64,000 nucleotides of DNA from Staphylococcus equorum (lineage in GTDB: Bacteria; Bacillota; Bacilli; Staphylococcales; Staphylococcaceae), in the NCBI RefSeq assembly GCF_001747895.1, contig NZ_LNNB01000028.1, positions 36,199 through 100,198 of the forward strand, in the 5' to 3' direction. Position numbers and translations under genes: made by a program. Positions 15,686-24,488 of the stretch are shown here, in pieces. The notes under the pieces are model-generated. The model searched no databases. It was given only the letters and a program-made list of their open reading frames with translations, and had not been told where the DNA came from. Every line of letters starts with the position of its first letter. The first letter of the stretch is position 1.

Positions 15686-17080
15686 TTATTTAACTTCGTT
15701 TGGTATGTCTTTCGGCACGTCTTTCGGCACGTCTTTCGGCGCGTCTTTGGCCTGATATGTTTTTTTATATTCTTCACTTGCATGCTGCATTGGTATTAAA
15801 TAAAGTGCTAAGGCAGCTATTAAACCTGGAATAGCAAAAGCGATAAAGTACAACGGCATAGGTAATGCAAATGTGAGTAAAAAGCCACCCATTAGTGGTC
15901 CAATCATTCCGCCGACTCTCCCAATACCAGAAGCTGTACCTAGCGCTGTGGATCTAATATAAGCTGGGAAATATTGCGATACGAAAGCTTGAACGAGATT
16001 TTGTGAACCTATGGTAGCAGCGCCTGCGATTGCAATTAAGATATAAATAACAAATATATTAACATCTTTACCTAAAGACAATAGAGATAAAGAGATAGCG
16101 CCAGCAATGTATAATGGCACAAGTAGTTTTTTGGAACCAAATTTGTCGCATAGTCTTCCGATTATAAGTGTTCCAATGATTGCTCCAACTTGTAATACGA
16201 TTAAAAATACTAAACTAGAATTTAATTCATATCCAGCACGCATCATTAAATTTGGTAGCCATGTATTTAAACCAAAAATCATTAACAAACAGCAAAAGAA
16301 AGTTAACCAAAATAAGACTGTACTGAGCGCCCGATTTTCTTTAAATAGGTCCATTAAAGGCACTTTAGTAGTAGAAACTTCGATATCTTTTATCGTATCG
16401 TTCATAGATATGTTAAGTTTTGGATCAATTTTTCTTAATGTATTTACTGCTTCTTTTTTCCTATTAGTACGATTTAAATAACTAAAAGTCTCAGGTAATT
16501 GTTTAAGTAAAAAAGGTAGTGCAAATATAGGTAAAATTGCTACCCAAAAGATTGAACGCCAGCCTCCAACAGGCATTAATGTTAACCCTAATACTGGTGC
16601 AAGAATACCACCAATTGAGTAGCCACATAACACAATTGAAACCACAAGATTTTTCATTCTTTCAGGTGCAAAATCTGTTGCAAGTGCAATGACATTAGGC
16701 ATGATACCCCCCAAACCTAAACCTGCTAAAAAGCGATAGATGCCAAACTGTGTTGTATTTGCAGCAAACCCACAAAGACATGTAAATAAGCTGAATAAAA
16801 TCAATGTGATTGCTATGACATTTTTTCTACCAATACGATCAGCTAAAATGCCAAATCCTATAGCCCCAAACATCATGCCGAATAGGCCATAGCTACTTAA
16901 AGTACCTGCTTCAATTTCGGAGAGCCCCCAATCCTCAATTAACATAGGTACTGCTGTCCCGTACAAAACTAAATCATAGCCGTCGAAAATAATAAGAAAA
17001 AAGCTCCAAAAAATTAATTTGAAATGAAATTTGTTGAACTTACTTTTATTAACTACTTTGGTTGTATTGATTTCCCCCAT
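15686..17080 (-). CDS. MFS aromatic acid:H+ symporter, probable 3-hydroxybenzoate/gentisate importer
   Basis: 464 aa, 12 predicted transmembrane helices. FLIIFDGYDLVLYGTAVPML in helix 1, GILADRIGRKNVI in the first cytoplasmic loop and RLCDKFGSKK in the second-half loop mark the PcaK/BenK/GenK branch (AAHS family) of the major facilitator superfamily. A GGAGGGG ribosome binding site precedes the start. It lies beside the IclR regulator and opposite a gentisate operon, so uptake of 3-hydroxybenzoate or gentisate is the natural inference. The C-terminus is a KDVP-type repeat (KDAPKDVPKDVPKDIPNEVK), encoded by a 12-bp tandem repeat. Confidence 0.85.
   Translation of the reverse strand: MGEINTTKVVNKSKFNKFHFKLIFWSFFLIIFDGYDLVLYGTAVPMLIEDWGLSEIEAGTLSSYGLFGMMFGAIGFGILADRIGRKNVIAITLILFSLFTCLCGFAANTTQFGIYRFLAGLGLGGIMPNVIALATDFAPERMKNLVVSIVLCGYSIGGILAPVLGLTLMPVGGWRSIFWVAILPIFALPFLLKQLPETFSYLNRTNRKKEAVNTLRKIDPKLNISMNDTIKDIEVSTTKVPLMDLFKENRALSTVLFWLTFFCCLLMIFGLNTWLPNLMMRAGYELNSSLVFLIVLQVGAIIGTLIIGRLCDKFGSKKLLVPLYIAGAISLSLLSLGKDVNIFVIYILIAIAGAATIGSQNLVQAFVSQYFPAYIRSTALGTASGIGRVGGMIGPLMGGFLLTFALPMPLYFIAFAIPGLIAALALYLIPMQHASEEYKKTYQAKDAPKDVPKDVPKDIPNEVK
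15699..15746 (-). repeat. 12-bp tandem repeat inside the transporter gene
   Basis: Four consecutive 12-bp units on the plus strand: TTTGGTATGTCT, TTCGGCACGTCT, TTCGGCACGTCT, TTCGGCGCGTCT. Two are identical and two differ by one to four bases. Each encodes four residues (KD(V/I/A)P) of the cytoplasmic tail, so copy-number change would keep the frame. Confidence 0.85.
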
Positions 17081-17320
17081 AAATATACCCCTCCATGAAA
17101 TTAAACACTAATAATAAAATATAATAATAAAACAGTATATTTATCATATTAGTGTCCTTTGTTCTTTAGTGGTGATTATATAGGTGTTTTTTTACAATTA
17201 CAATGAAAAATGTGAAAATTAAGAATATTTAACTGTTATGGAGTGGTACTTCAAACTGTTAGAAAACTAAGTAGAAAAGGGGTGAGCGGCGTAATTAATA
17301 TGACATTTAAACCTTAAAAA

Positions 17321-17352
17321 AATCACCCATTAAAATAATTTAATGGGTGATT
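17321..17352. terminator. Terminator after the IclR gene
   Basis: AATCACCCATTAAA (17321-17334) pairs with TTTAATGGGTGATT (17339-17352). On the minus strand it ends in a T run. It lies in the 326-bp gap between the IclR and transporter genes, so the transporter likely has its own promoter in the rest of that AT-rich gap (17081-17320), where nothing else is visible. Confidence 0.75.
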
Positions 17353-17406
17353 ATATATTCAATTATTAGACTAAGCAACAGAAAATGATTTAAATTATCT
17401 TGAATA

Positions 17407-18120
17407 TTAAAGGTGTAATCCTAATAATTTAGAAATTTCTTTTTGTTTTTCTAATAAATAATATGTATCTGGTGAGTCTACGGAATCCGGTAAATTGTCT
17501 TTTACTCCTATAACAGAAATGATTCCTTCTAATTCTTTATTAAATGTAAACACAGGGAAAGAAACAGAAGAAATTGCAGGGATCAACGGTTCTTCAGCAA
17601 AAGCAATTTGTTGATTGTGAATTTTATTTAATTCTTCATCTTCGTACTCTTTTTGAGTTTCATCAAAAAAGGCTGCAAATATTTTACCGGAAGAAGATTT
17701 CGGGGGGAGTACTGTACCAATTTGTGCCCCAATATTTAAAATACCTTCTGCATGCCAAATTTTTGTAACGACTGGGCCTCGTCTAGTGATTACTGAATAC
17801 AGCACTGTATTATTATTGTGACGGCCAATTTCTTGTAAGTAAGGTGTCACAATAGCTAGAGAGTCTAAATTACCCATTGCCGACATACCCAGTTGTATGA
17901 GTTGGTTCCCTAAATGATATTCACTTGTAGCTGGATTACGATAGACTAATTCATTATTAGCTAAAGTATTCATATATTTATATAAGTTACTTTTCGTAAT
18001 AGAAGTAATTTGTTGAATCTCACTAAATTTCATAGGGGATTTAGATTTCTGTAAAACATTCAATATTTTAATACCTGTATCTAAAGATTGGATATAGTCT
18101 TTACTTTTTTTATCCGCCAT
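17407..18120 (-). CDS. IclR-family transcriptional regulator of the aromatic island
   Basis: 237 aa. N-terminal winged helix (LDTGIKILNVLQKSKSPMKF; SITKSNLYKYMNTLANNEL) followed by the IclR effector domain with IGRHNNNTVLYSVITRRGPV, VLPPKSSSGKIFAAFF and VSFPVFTF. Divergent from the FAH/DinB/dioxygenase/monooxygenase genes with 263 bp between, and on the same strand as the importer. It likely controls the pathway in response to 3-hydroxybenzoate, gentisate or a ring-cleavage product. Activator or repressor cannot be told from the sequence. Confidence 0.85.
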   Translation of the reverse strand: MADKKSKDYIQSLDTGIKILNVLQKSKSPMKFSEIQQITSITKSNLYKYMNTLANNELVYRNPATSEYHLGNQLIQLGMSAMGNLDSLAIVTPYLQEIGRHNNNTVLYSVITRRGPVVTKIWHAEGILNIGAQIGTVLPPKSSSGKIFAAFFDETQKEYEDEELNKIHNQQIAFAEEPLIPAISSVSFPVFTFNKELEGIISVIGVKDNLPDSVDSPDTYYLLEKQKEISKLLGLHL

Positions 18121-18248
18121 TTATTACTCACGCTCCTTCATTGCAAACAAATTATAGCACAATATTCTACCACTATACATTTCCTAAATTTTAGTTTGAA
18201 ATAATGACTTTTTATACTAATAGAAATGAATTACTACCAAAAGGAAGA

Positions 18249-18277
18249 TTGACAATTTTCTGACAATTAATTATAAT
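18249..18277 (+). promoter_or_regulatory. Consensus promoter of the gentisate operon
   Basis: TTGACA (18249-18254), 17-base spacer, TATAAT (18272-18277). The predicted transcription start is near 18284, about 100 bp before the first gene. Confidence 0.8.
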
Positions 18278-18293
18278 TGTTTACAAATGGTGA

Positions 18294-18311
18294 ACTCATT
18301 ATCACATGAGT
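18294..18311. promoter_or_regulatory. Candidate IclR operator
   Basis: ACTCAT-N6-ATGAGT, an 18-bp perfect-arm inverted repeat lying about 10-27 bases past the predicted transcription start of the operon. The position suits a repressor. Binding by the neighbouring IclR protein is inferred from location only. Confidence 0.45.
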
Positions 18312-18383
18312 GGAAAATCATTAGAAAGAATAAGTTTTTATTGATAAATAAAACTTAAATTTTAAAACAAAGGGAGATATTTT

Positions 18384-19331
18384 ATGAAACTGATTACTTT
18401 TAAAACAAATGGTTATTCTAGGTTAGGTACATTAACTGAAAAAAATGAAGTAGTAGATTTAAACTACGCATTTCAAGCTTTATTACAAAGCAAGGGGAAA
18501 TATCGTAGTGAAACGATTGCTGAAGCATATGTTCCATCTGATGCGAAGGGGTTCATTGAAGGTGGAGAAGAAAGTTTAAACTATGCTAAAGAAGCAATCG
18601 AGTTTGCACAAGCTAAACCAGATGTATTTAATCATCAATTAATTTATAAAAAAGAAGACGTAAAAATAGAGGCGCCTATTCAAAATCCAGGAAAAATGTT
18701 TTGCGTAGGACATAATTATGAAGAACACATTAAAGAAATGGGTCGTGACTTGCCTGAAAATCCAGTAGTATTTGCTAAATTTGATAATACAATTGTTGGT
18801 CCAGAAGACGATATTGTTCATTATCCTATCTCAGATAAATTAGATTATGAAGCAGAACTTGCTTTTGTAATAGGTAAAGAAGCAAAAAACGTATCTGAAG
18901 CAGACGCACTTAATTATGTAGCAGGATACACAATCGTTAACGATGTGACTTATCGTGATATTCAACAAAGAACATTGCAATGGCTACAAGGAAAAACAGT
19001 AGATGGCACAGCGCCAATGGGTCCATGGATTATGACTTCTGATGAATTACAAGATCCAGACGGATTAGAGTTGGTACTCACTTTAAATGGTGAAGAAATG
19101 CAACGTTCAAATACATCTAATCATGTATTCACAGTTCAAAAATTAGTTGCTTTCTTATCTGGATTAGCAACATTGAAACCAGGAGATATCGTTTTAACAG
19201 GTACACCAGGTGGCGTAGGTTCAGCGCGTGATCCACAAGTATTTATGAAAGATGGCGATGTCGTAAAAATAGAAATCGATAAAATAGGTGCTTTAGAAAA
19301 TAAAGTAGTTGCAGAAAATAAACAAAAATAA
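18384..19331 (+). CDS. Fumarylpyruvate hydrolase (FAH family)
   Basis: 315 aa. GKMFCVGHNYEEHIKEMGRD is the conserved entry to the FAH catalytic domain. DYEAELAFVIGK and IVNDVTYRDIQQR carry acidic metal ligands, and VLTGTPGGVG is the late signature. The N-terminal ~95 residues are the usual small FAH N-domain. In this operon it should hydrolyse fumarylpyruvate to fumarate and pyruvate. A hydrolase acting directly on maleylpyruvate is an alternative, but then the DinB gene would have no role. AAAGGGAG precedes the start. Confidence 0.87.
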   Translation: MKLITFKTNGYSRLGTLTEKNEVVDLNYAFQALLQSKGKYRSETIAEAYVPSDAKGFIEGGEESLNYAKEAIEFAQAKPDVFNHQLIYKKEDVKIEAPIQNPGKMFCVGHNYEEHIKEMGRDLPENPVVFAKFDNTIVGPEDDIVHYPISDKLDYEAELAFVIGKEAKNVSEADALNYVAGYTIVNDVTYRDIQQRTLQWLQGKTVDGTAPMGPWIMTSDELQDPDGLELVLTLNGEEMQRSNTSNHVFTVQKLVAFLSGLATLKPGDIVLTGTPGGVGSARDPQVFMKDGDVVKIEIDKIGALENKVVAENKQK

Positions 19332-19351
19332 ATTTGAAGGAGGCATATAAA

Positions 19352-19840
19352 ATGTCGAAAATAGAAACGTATATCGAATCAATTCAACATACTTTAGATA
19401 ATATTTTAGAAGTAGTAGATGGTTTACCAGAAGAAACAATACGTTGGAACCCAACAGAAGATGAATGGTCTATTTTACAAATTTTAAATCATGTTAAAGA
19501 AGCGACTTCATATTGGTTAAGCGAAACTGAAACAGTATTATCAGAACCGGGTTCAAAATGGGGAAGAGGTTTGAAAGATGAAGCTAGATTAGAAGCAGTG
19601 TCTAACCCAGAAGCATTAAATGTTAAAAATGTTATACAATCAATTTCGAATTTGAAAGACGAAGTAAATGAAAGACTTTCAAAAATTGACGAAAGTCGTT
19701 TAGCGGAAGAAAATCCACATCGAAATTTCGAAAAATTTGGTAATAAACCAGTTTCATTTATTATTGAACATTTTATTGATGAGCATATTGAAAAGCATCT
19801 TGGGCAAATTAAAAGAAATTTAAGTAAAGTGCCTGAATAA
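19352..19840 (+). CDS. DinB-fold protein, candidate thiol-dependent maleylpyruvate isomerase
   Basis: 162 aa from 19352, which has AAGGAGG 8 bases upstream; the frame open from 19334 would include that ribosome binding site. A four-helix DinB/YfiT-like bundle is predicted. ILQILNHVKEA gives His47, and EHFIDEHIEKHLGQIKR gives His145 and His149 (HxxxH), the family's three metal ligands. Other DinB-fold proteins include mycothiol-dependent maleylpyruvate isomerase in actinobacteria and bacillithiol transferases in Firmicutes. Its place between the FAH hydrolase and gentisate dioxygenase genes makes it the best candidate for the missing isomerase, plausibly using bacillithiol. The family match and metal site are seen; the reaction and cofactor are inferred. 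Confidence 0.7.
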   Translation: MSKIETYIESIQHTLDNILEVVDGLPEETIRWNPTEDEWSILQILNHVKEATSYWLSETETVLSEPGSKWGRGLKDEARLEAVSNPEALNVKNVIQSISNLKDEVNERLSKIDESRLAEENPHRNFEKFGNKPVSFIIEHFIDEHIEKHLGQIKRNLSKVPE

Positions 19841-19868
19841 AATTATATTATAAAGGGGAGATTTTTTT

Positions 19869-20981
19869 ATGGCAGATAAAGGAAGTTTCTTACAAGACAG
19901 CGACGTAAAAGATTTCACACGAGATATTCAACAATATAACTTAGGACCACTTTGGGAAGCTATTCCTGAAGTAATGAATAAGACACCACAATCACACGCA
20001 CAAGCTTATTTATGGAGTGGTGAATTGTTGAAGAAAAAATTATCAGAGGCAGCGGAAATATTTACGCCTGACAGAGGTGGCGAGCGTCGTGCTATCTATT
20101 TTCAAAACCCAGGATTAACTTATCGTCAACCATGGGGACATGTATCGACTACTCAGACGCTTTATGCAGCAGTGCAATTATTACAACCAGGAGAAGAAGC
20201 TCCTTCACACCGTCATACGCAAAGTGCACTCAGATTTATAACTGACGGTGAAGGCGCATATACAATTGTTCAAGGTGAACGTATATTTATGGAAGAAGGG
20301 GACTTTTTAACAACGCCTAAAAATTTATGGCATGGTCATGGTCATTTAGGTGATGAACCAATGATATGGATGGATGCGTTAGATATTCCTACTATTTATA
20401 ATCTAGGTGGTACTTTCTTTGAACCATACGAAGATGGATTGCAACAACCTGATGTTCCAGATAACTTCTCTGAAAAAAGATATCGAGGTGGAATGGTACG
20501 TCCAATTGGTGATGACAAATTTGATGTAGCACCACTGGCTAACTATAAATGGGATCGCACTGTAGATGCAATCAAAGGTCTTATGAACTTCGAACCTGAT
20601 CCATATGATGGATTTACAGTTGAATATATTAATCCATCAACAGGAAAATCTGCTAACCCAACAGTTGGCTCTAGAATGACACATTTACCTAAAGGACATC
20701 ATACAAAAGCACATAGACATACACACTCAGTTATATATTGTGTGCATAGAGGATCTGGTTATACTGTTATTAATGGTATGAAATTTAATTGGAAAAAAGG
20801 AGATTATTTTGTAGTACCAAACTGGAATTGGCATGAACATGTAGCAAGTGAAGATTCATATTTATTCTCAGTTAATGATATTCCAATTATGGATCGTTTT
20901 GAGTTAGAAAGAGGAAATAGTTTAGAAGAAAACAAGGGGCATCAAAAAATAATTAGCGAATTTACAGACGATTTTCGTTAA
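19869..20981 (+). CDS. Gentisate 1,2-dioxygenase
   Basis: 370 aa, bicupin. It opens the gentisate ring with O2 and Fe(II) to give maleylpyruvate. The N-terminal cupin shows the metal-binding HRH (APSHRHTQSALRFITDGEGA, His114 and His116) and WHGHGH (His155-159). The C-terminal cupin has KAHRHTHSVIYCVHRGSG (His282, His284). NPGLTYRQPWGHVSTTQTLYA is also typical of the family. It lies 28 bp after the DinB gene behind an AAAGGGGAG site. Confidence 0.93.
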   Translation: MADKGSFLQDSDVKDFTRDIQQYNLGPLWEAIPEVMNKTPQSHAQAYLWSGELLKKKLSEAAEIFTPDRGGERRAIYFQNPGLTYRQPWGHVSTTQTLYAAVQLLQPGEEAPSHRHTQSALRFITDGEGAYTIVQGERIFMEEGDFLTTPKNLWHGHGHLGDEPMIWMDALDIPTIYNLGGTFFEPYEDGLQQPDVPDNFSEKRYRGGMVRPIGDDKFDVAPLANYKWDRTVDAIKGLMNFEPDPYDGFTVEYINPSTGKSANPTVGSRMTHLPKGHHTKAHRHTHSVIYCVHRGSGYTVINGMKFNWKKGDYFVVPNWNWHEHVASEDSYLFSVNDIPIMDRFELERGNSLEENKGHQKIISEFTDDFR

Positions 20982-21057
20982 TAACATTACATGATATAAA
21001 ATAACTTAATCATAATAATTTTTTAAAGTTGATTTTTAAAACAAGGGGGTAAACATC

Positions 21058-22266
21058 ATGAGTAATGAAAATAAAAAAATGATCATTATTGGCGGCGGTA
21101 TTGGAGGTTTAGCAACAGCTTTGGGTGCTGCTCAGAATGGAAATGATGTTAAAGTTTTAGAAAAGGCACCAGAAATTAAAGAAATTGGCGCGGGTATTCA
21201 ACTTGCGGCGAATGGTACAAATGTATTACAAAAATTAGGCGTAATGGATAAGATTAATGAAGTAGCTGTTTTTCCAAAACGGTTAGTATTAATGAACGCA
21301 TTTACGGGTGAAGAATTATCTGCGCTAGATATCGATTCAAACTATCGTGAGAGATATGGTGCACCTTATATCGTACTTCATCGTTCTGATTTGCATCGTA
21401 TTTTATTAGAAGCATGTGAAGAACATCCTGATATTGAATTATCTACAAATCAATACATCAAAAACATAGAAACAAAAAATAACGGAGATGTAAAAGTCAC
21501 AGCTAAAAATGGTGATAGCCATGAAGGAAATGCTGTTATCGGCGCAGATGGTTTATGGTCTACTACACGCGGTTATTTAATTGATGACGAACCTATTTGT
21601 TCAGGATATGTTGCATATAGAGGTGCAATTCCAATGGAAGAAGTTACTAATATTGGTAATTTGGACGATGTCTATATGTGGATTGGTCCTGATATGCATG
21701 TTGTACAATATCCAGTACGTAAAGGTGAACTTTATAACCAAGTTGTTGTATTTAAAAGTAAAAACTATCAACCTGGTAATGAACTCGCAGATGACTGGGG
21801 TACACCAGAAGAAATGGATGAAGTATTCTCAGGAACATGTGATAAAGTGCAAACTGCAGTTTCCTATATTTCAAGACAAAAAAGATGGCCAATGTTTGAT
21901 CGCAAGCCGATTGATCAATGGTCAGAAGGCAACTTCACATTGATGGGTGACGCGGCGCACCCAATGCTACAGTATCTAGCTCAAGGTGCATGCCAAGCTT
22001 TAGAAGATGCATCATTCATGGCTGATATGTTAGAAAAACATGAAACGAATTATGAACGAGCATTTAAAGAATTTGAAGAAGAGCGTAAACCACGCACGAC
22101 ATTTGTACAAGAAAATGCACGTGTATGGGGCGAAATCATACATGGTAAAAATAAAGTGAATAATCTATTAAGAAACGCAATTTTGAAAGCGCGTACAGAA
22201 CATGATTATCAATATATAGATCAATATCATGGTGGACATTTTCAAAATGAAGAAGTAAGTCATTAA
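21058..22266 (+). CDS. 3-Hydroxybenzoate 6-monooxygenase (FAD-dependent)
   Basis: 402 aa group A flavoprotein monooxygenase. It should hydroxylate 3-hydroxybenzoate at C6 to gentisate using NAD(P)H and O2. Features: FAD-binding IIGGGIGGLATALGAAQNG (GxGxxG at residues 11-16), the second FAD/NADH motif VIGADGLWS, and GDAAHPMLQYLAQGACQALE (GD at 297-298), the version typical of 3-hydroxybenzoate and salicylate hydroxylases. Adjacency to gentisate dioxygenase favours 3-hydroxybenzoate; salicylate 5-hydroxylation is normally done by a different enzyme type. Last gene of the operon, followed by a terminator. Confidence 0.87.
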   Translation: MSNENKKMIIIGGGIGGLATALGAAQNGNDVKVLEKAPEIKEIGAGIQLAANGTNVLQKLGVMDKINEVAVFPKRLVLMNAFTGEELSALDIDSNYRERYGAPYIVLHRSDLHRILLEACEEHPDIELSTNQYIKNIETKNNGDVKVTAKNGDSHEGNAVIGADGLWSTTRGYLIDDEPICSGYVAYRGAIPMEEVTNIGNLDDVYMWIGPDMHVVQYPVRKGELYNQVVVFKSKNYQPGNELADDWGTPEEMDEVFSGTCDKVQTAVSYISRQKRWPMFDRKPIDQWSEGNFTLMGDAAHPMLQYLAQGACQALEDASFMADMLEKHETNYERAFKEFEEERKPRTTFVQENARVWGEIIHGKNKVNNLLRNAILKARTEHDYQYIDQYHGGHFQNEEVSH

Positions 22267-22281
22267 AATATTTCATAAATT

Positions 22282-22326
22282 GAGCTATAAAGCATCTATG
22301 TCGTAGATGTTTTATAGCTCTTTTTT
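22282..22326. terminator. Terminator of the gentisate operon
   Basis: GAGCTATAA (22282-22290) pairs with TTATAGCTC (22312-22320), with an inner stem CATCTA/TAGATG and a following T run. Convergent with the thioesterase gene. Confidence 0.85.
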
Positions 22327-22349
22327 AATTCTTATGAAATTTAAGATAG

Positions 22350-23168
22350 TTATTCTTTATAATAAACAAATTGGCTCGTCGTCGCGAGTAAAATTCCATC
22401 ATAGCTCCATATTTCTCCAGTTTGATCAAAGAAGCCATCATAGAATTTTAACGCACGTGTATGACCTAAGACTTCTCGATCGCCATGTGTTTTAAGTGTT
22501 TCTGAATCAGCATGAAAATAAATGGTAAGTGAAACTGTTCCAATCGGTACCATTTTTTCACGACGCACCCAAATACGTGGAAAGAAAGCATCACATATTG
22601 AAGTAAGTGAGAGAAAATCGAGGTTTCTCTTTGGATTGTCTTGTATCCATTGAAGCGTCGTTGAATCATGAGCATTGTTAGATTGTGTTTGTGATAACGC
22701 GAGTGGTGCCCCTTTAATAATTCGTATATCATAATTCTGTAACCAAGGTGGTGCGCCCTCTATAGATGGAAGTGCAAATTTTTCAGCAACTGGTACATTA
22801 GGGAACGCTATCTCGGTAGTAGACCAAGTATCTCGTCGTTGAGCAGTAACAGCCGTTCCAGTAATAACAGTTTTATCATTTTGAGAAAGCACAATATACC
22901 AATGCTGAGTGGATCTATTTGTTCGAGTCGGTGTTGCTATAATATTAAAATCGCCATCAGCTACAGGAGCTGCGTAGTTGATAGTTAATGATGCTGGTTC
23001 TCCTAATCGTTCTGGATGTTCTAAAACGGCACGAAGTAACGTAGATGCAATAACACCACCAAACGGCCCAATCATATTGGCATACTTTTCGGACGTATGG
23101 CCACTATAAACACCTGGCGTTTTTTCAGTTAGTTGTGTAGCTTTATCAAATGGATGATTCTGTCCCAT
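22350..23168 (-). CDS. TesB-like acyl-CoA thioesterase family protein
   Basis: 272 aa from 23168, which has GGGGGGATTT upstream; the longer frame to 23183 overlaps that ribosome binding site. Segments such as NMIGPFGGVIASTLLRAVLEHP, LTINYAAPVADGDFNIIATPTRTNRST and VSLTIYFHADSETLKTHG give the double-hotdog pattern of TesB-type thioesterases. The natural substrate is unknown. It is convergent with the gentisate operon, and nothing ties it to that pathway. Confidence 0.7.
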   Translation of the reverse strand: MGQNHPFDKATQLTEKTPGVYSGHTSEKYANMIGPFGGVIASTLLRAVLEHPERLGEPASLTINYAAPVADGDFNIIATPTRTNRSTQHWYIVLSQNDKTVITGTAVTAQRRDTWSTTEIAFPNVPVAEKFALPSIEGAPPWLQNYDIRIIKGAPLALSQTQSNNAHDSTTLQWIQDNPKRNLDFLSLTSICDAFFPRIWVRREKMVPIGTVSLTIYFHADSETLKTHGDREVLGHTRALKFYDGFFDQTGEIWSYDGILLATTSQFVYYKE

Positions 23169-23464
23169 AGTAAATCCCCCCAAATTATGCGTTTAATCCT
23201 TATTAATACATATTTGATTAAAATAGAATTTTAAAGAAAGCATTATACTTAATATATCCTGTTTCTACTGTGATTAAGCATTTATTTTAACTACTAGATA
23301 AAGTATTATAACGAAGCTTATTGATGCCCTTTTTAAATAATACTTAGCACTTTTATTAATATTTTAATATAAATTTTAAAATGTTGACTTTCAAATAAGA
23401 AAAACATAAAAAGAATAAATTAATGTTTTAATAGACTGAATTATCTGATAATATAAAGTTAGTT
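23169..23464. other. AT-rich spacer between divergent genes
   Basis: About 300 bp with no convincing reading frame. It should hold the divergent promoters of the thioesterase gene and the TctC-type operon. A weak -10-like GATAATAT lies near 23448, but I cannot assign both boxes with confidence. Confidence 0.5.
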
Positions 23465-23478
23465 TGTAAACGCTTTCA
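23465..23478 (+). promoter_or_regulatory. cre site of the TctCBA-type operon
   Basis: TGTAAACGCTTTCA fits the cre consensus fully and ends 17 bp before the first start codon. Confidence 0.8.
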
Positions 23479-23495
23479 ACAAAAGGGGGATTAGG

Positions 23496-24476
23496 ATGAA
23501 AAGATGGGGGATTTTAATTGTCATTTTTTCAATTGTGCTAGCAAGTTGTGGCAAAGATAATAATTCGAATGCGTCAAATAAGGAATTTCCCAATGAAACG
23601 GTAGAAATTGTTGCACCGGCTTCTCCAGGAGGCGGTTGGGATACAACAGCTCGTGCCATTCAAAAAATTATGATTGATGAAAACTTAACAAAGCAAAATG
23701 TCAATGTTATTAATAAACCTGGAGGTGGTGGAGAGGTAGGTTGGCAATATTTAAAATCACGTTCACCGAACACCATATCTATTAATTCCAGTTTATTATT
23801 ATCTAACAATGAATTAGGGCTAAGTGATTTAAGTACAGATGATTTCACTCCTATTGCTATTTTAGCAACTGAATGGATTAGTTTAACAGCATCTAATCAA
23901 TCTAACTTAAGCTCTGGTAAAGAAGTGATGGAAAAACTAAAAGAAGATCCAGAATCCTTAACTATAGGTGTCGCACCAGGTTTAGGAAACAATGATCATT
24001 TAGCATTTGTACAGGCAGCAAAAGAATTTGGTGTTGATGTAGAAAAAATAGATTTCCTTGTGTATAAGAGTGGAGGAGATTTACAAACGGCTTTATTAGG
24101 TGGTCACGTAGATGTTGCATCTACTGCAGTCTCTGAAGTTAAAGAACAACACCAAACTGGGAAATTAAAAATGTTGGCAGTCACTGCAGATAAACCAGTT
24201 GAAGGTATTGAAGAAGTGCCCACTTGGGAAGAACAAGGTGTTGATGTCGTATTTCCACATTGGCGTGGGGTCATGGGACCGAAAGATATGACACCACAAC
24301 AACGTGAATATTGGGATACTACAATGAAAAAAGTAGTTGAATCTGACAGATGGCAAGAAATAAGAAAAAACAATGATTGGGAAAACTTTTACAAAGATAG
24401 CGAAGAAAGTGAAGCGTTCTTAAAAGAACAACGCAAGAAATATAAAAAATTAGTCGAAGATTCAGGTCTGAAATAA
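23496..24476 (+). CDS. TctC-family tripartite tricarboxylate transporter receptor lipoprotein
   Basis: 326 aa. Lipoprotein signal MKRWGILIVIFSIVLASCGK with lipobox LASC (Cys at residue 19). The mature part shows VEIVAPASPGGGWDTTARAI and VINKPGGGGEVGWQYL, then DLQTALLGGHVDVASTAVSE, which are classic Bug/TctC binding-protein segments. It should bind a carboxylate outside the membrane and hand it to the TctB/TctA membrane pair encoded next. The ligand (citrate, tricarballylate, another dicarboxylate or an aromatic acid) cannot be deduced. Starts behind AAGGGGGATTAGG and a cre site. Confidence 0.9.
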   Translation: MKRWGILIVIFSIVLASCGKDNNSNASNKEFPNETVEIVAPASPGGGWDTTARAIQKIMIDENLTKQNVNVINKPGGGGEVGWQYLKSRSPNTISINSSLLLSNNELGLSDLSTDDFTPIAILATEWISLTASNQSNLSSGKEVMEKLKEDPESLTIGVAPGLGNNDHLAFVQAAKEFGVDVEKIDFLVYKSGGDLQTALLGGHVDVASTAVSEVKEQHQTGKLKMLAVTADKPVEGIEEVPTWEEQGVDVVFPHWRGVMGPKDMTPQQREYWDTTMKKVVESDRWQEIRKNNDWENFYKDSEESEAFLKEQRKKYKKLVEDSGLK

Positions 24477-24488
24477 GGGGGAGTATAA

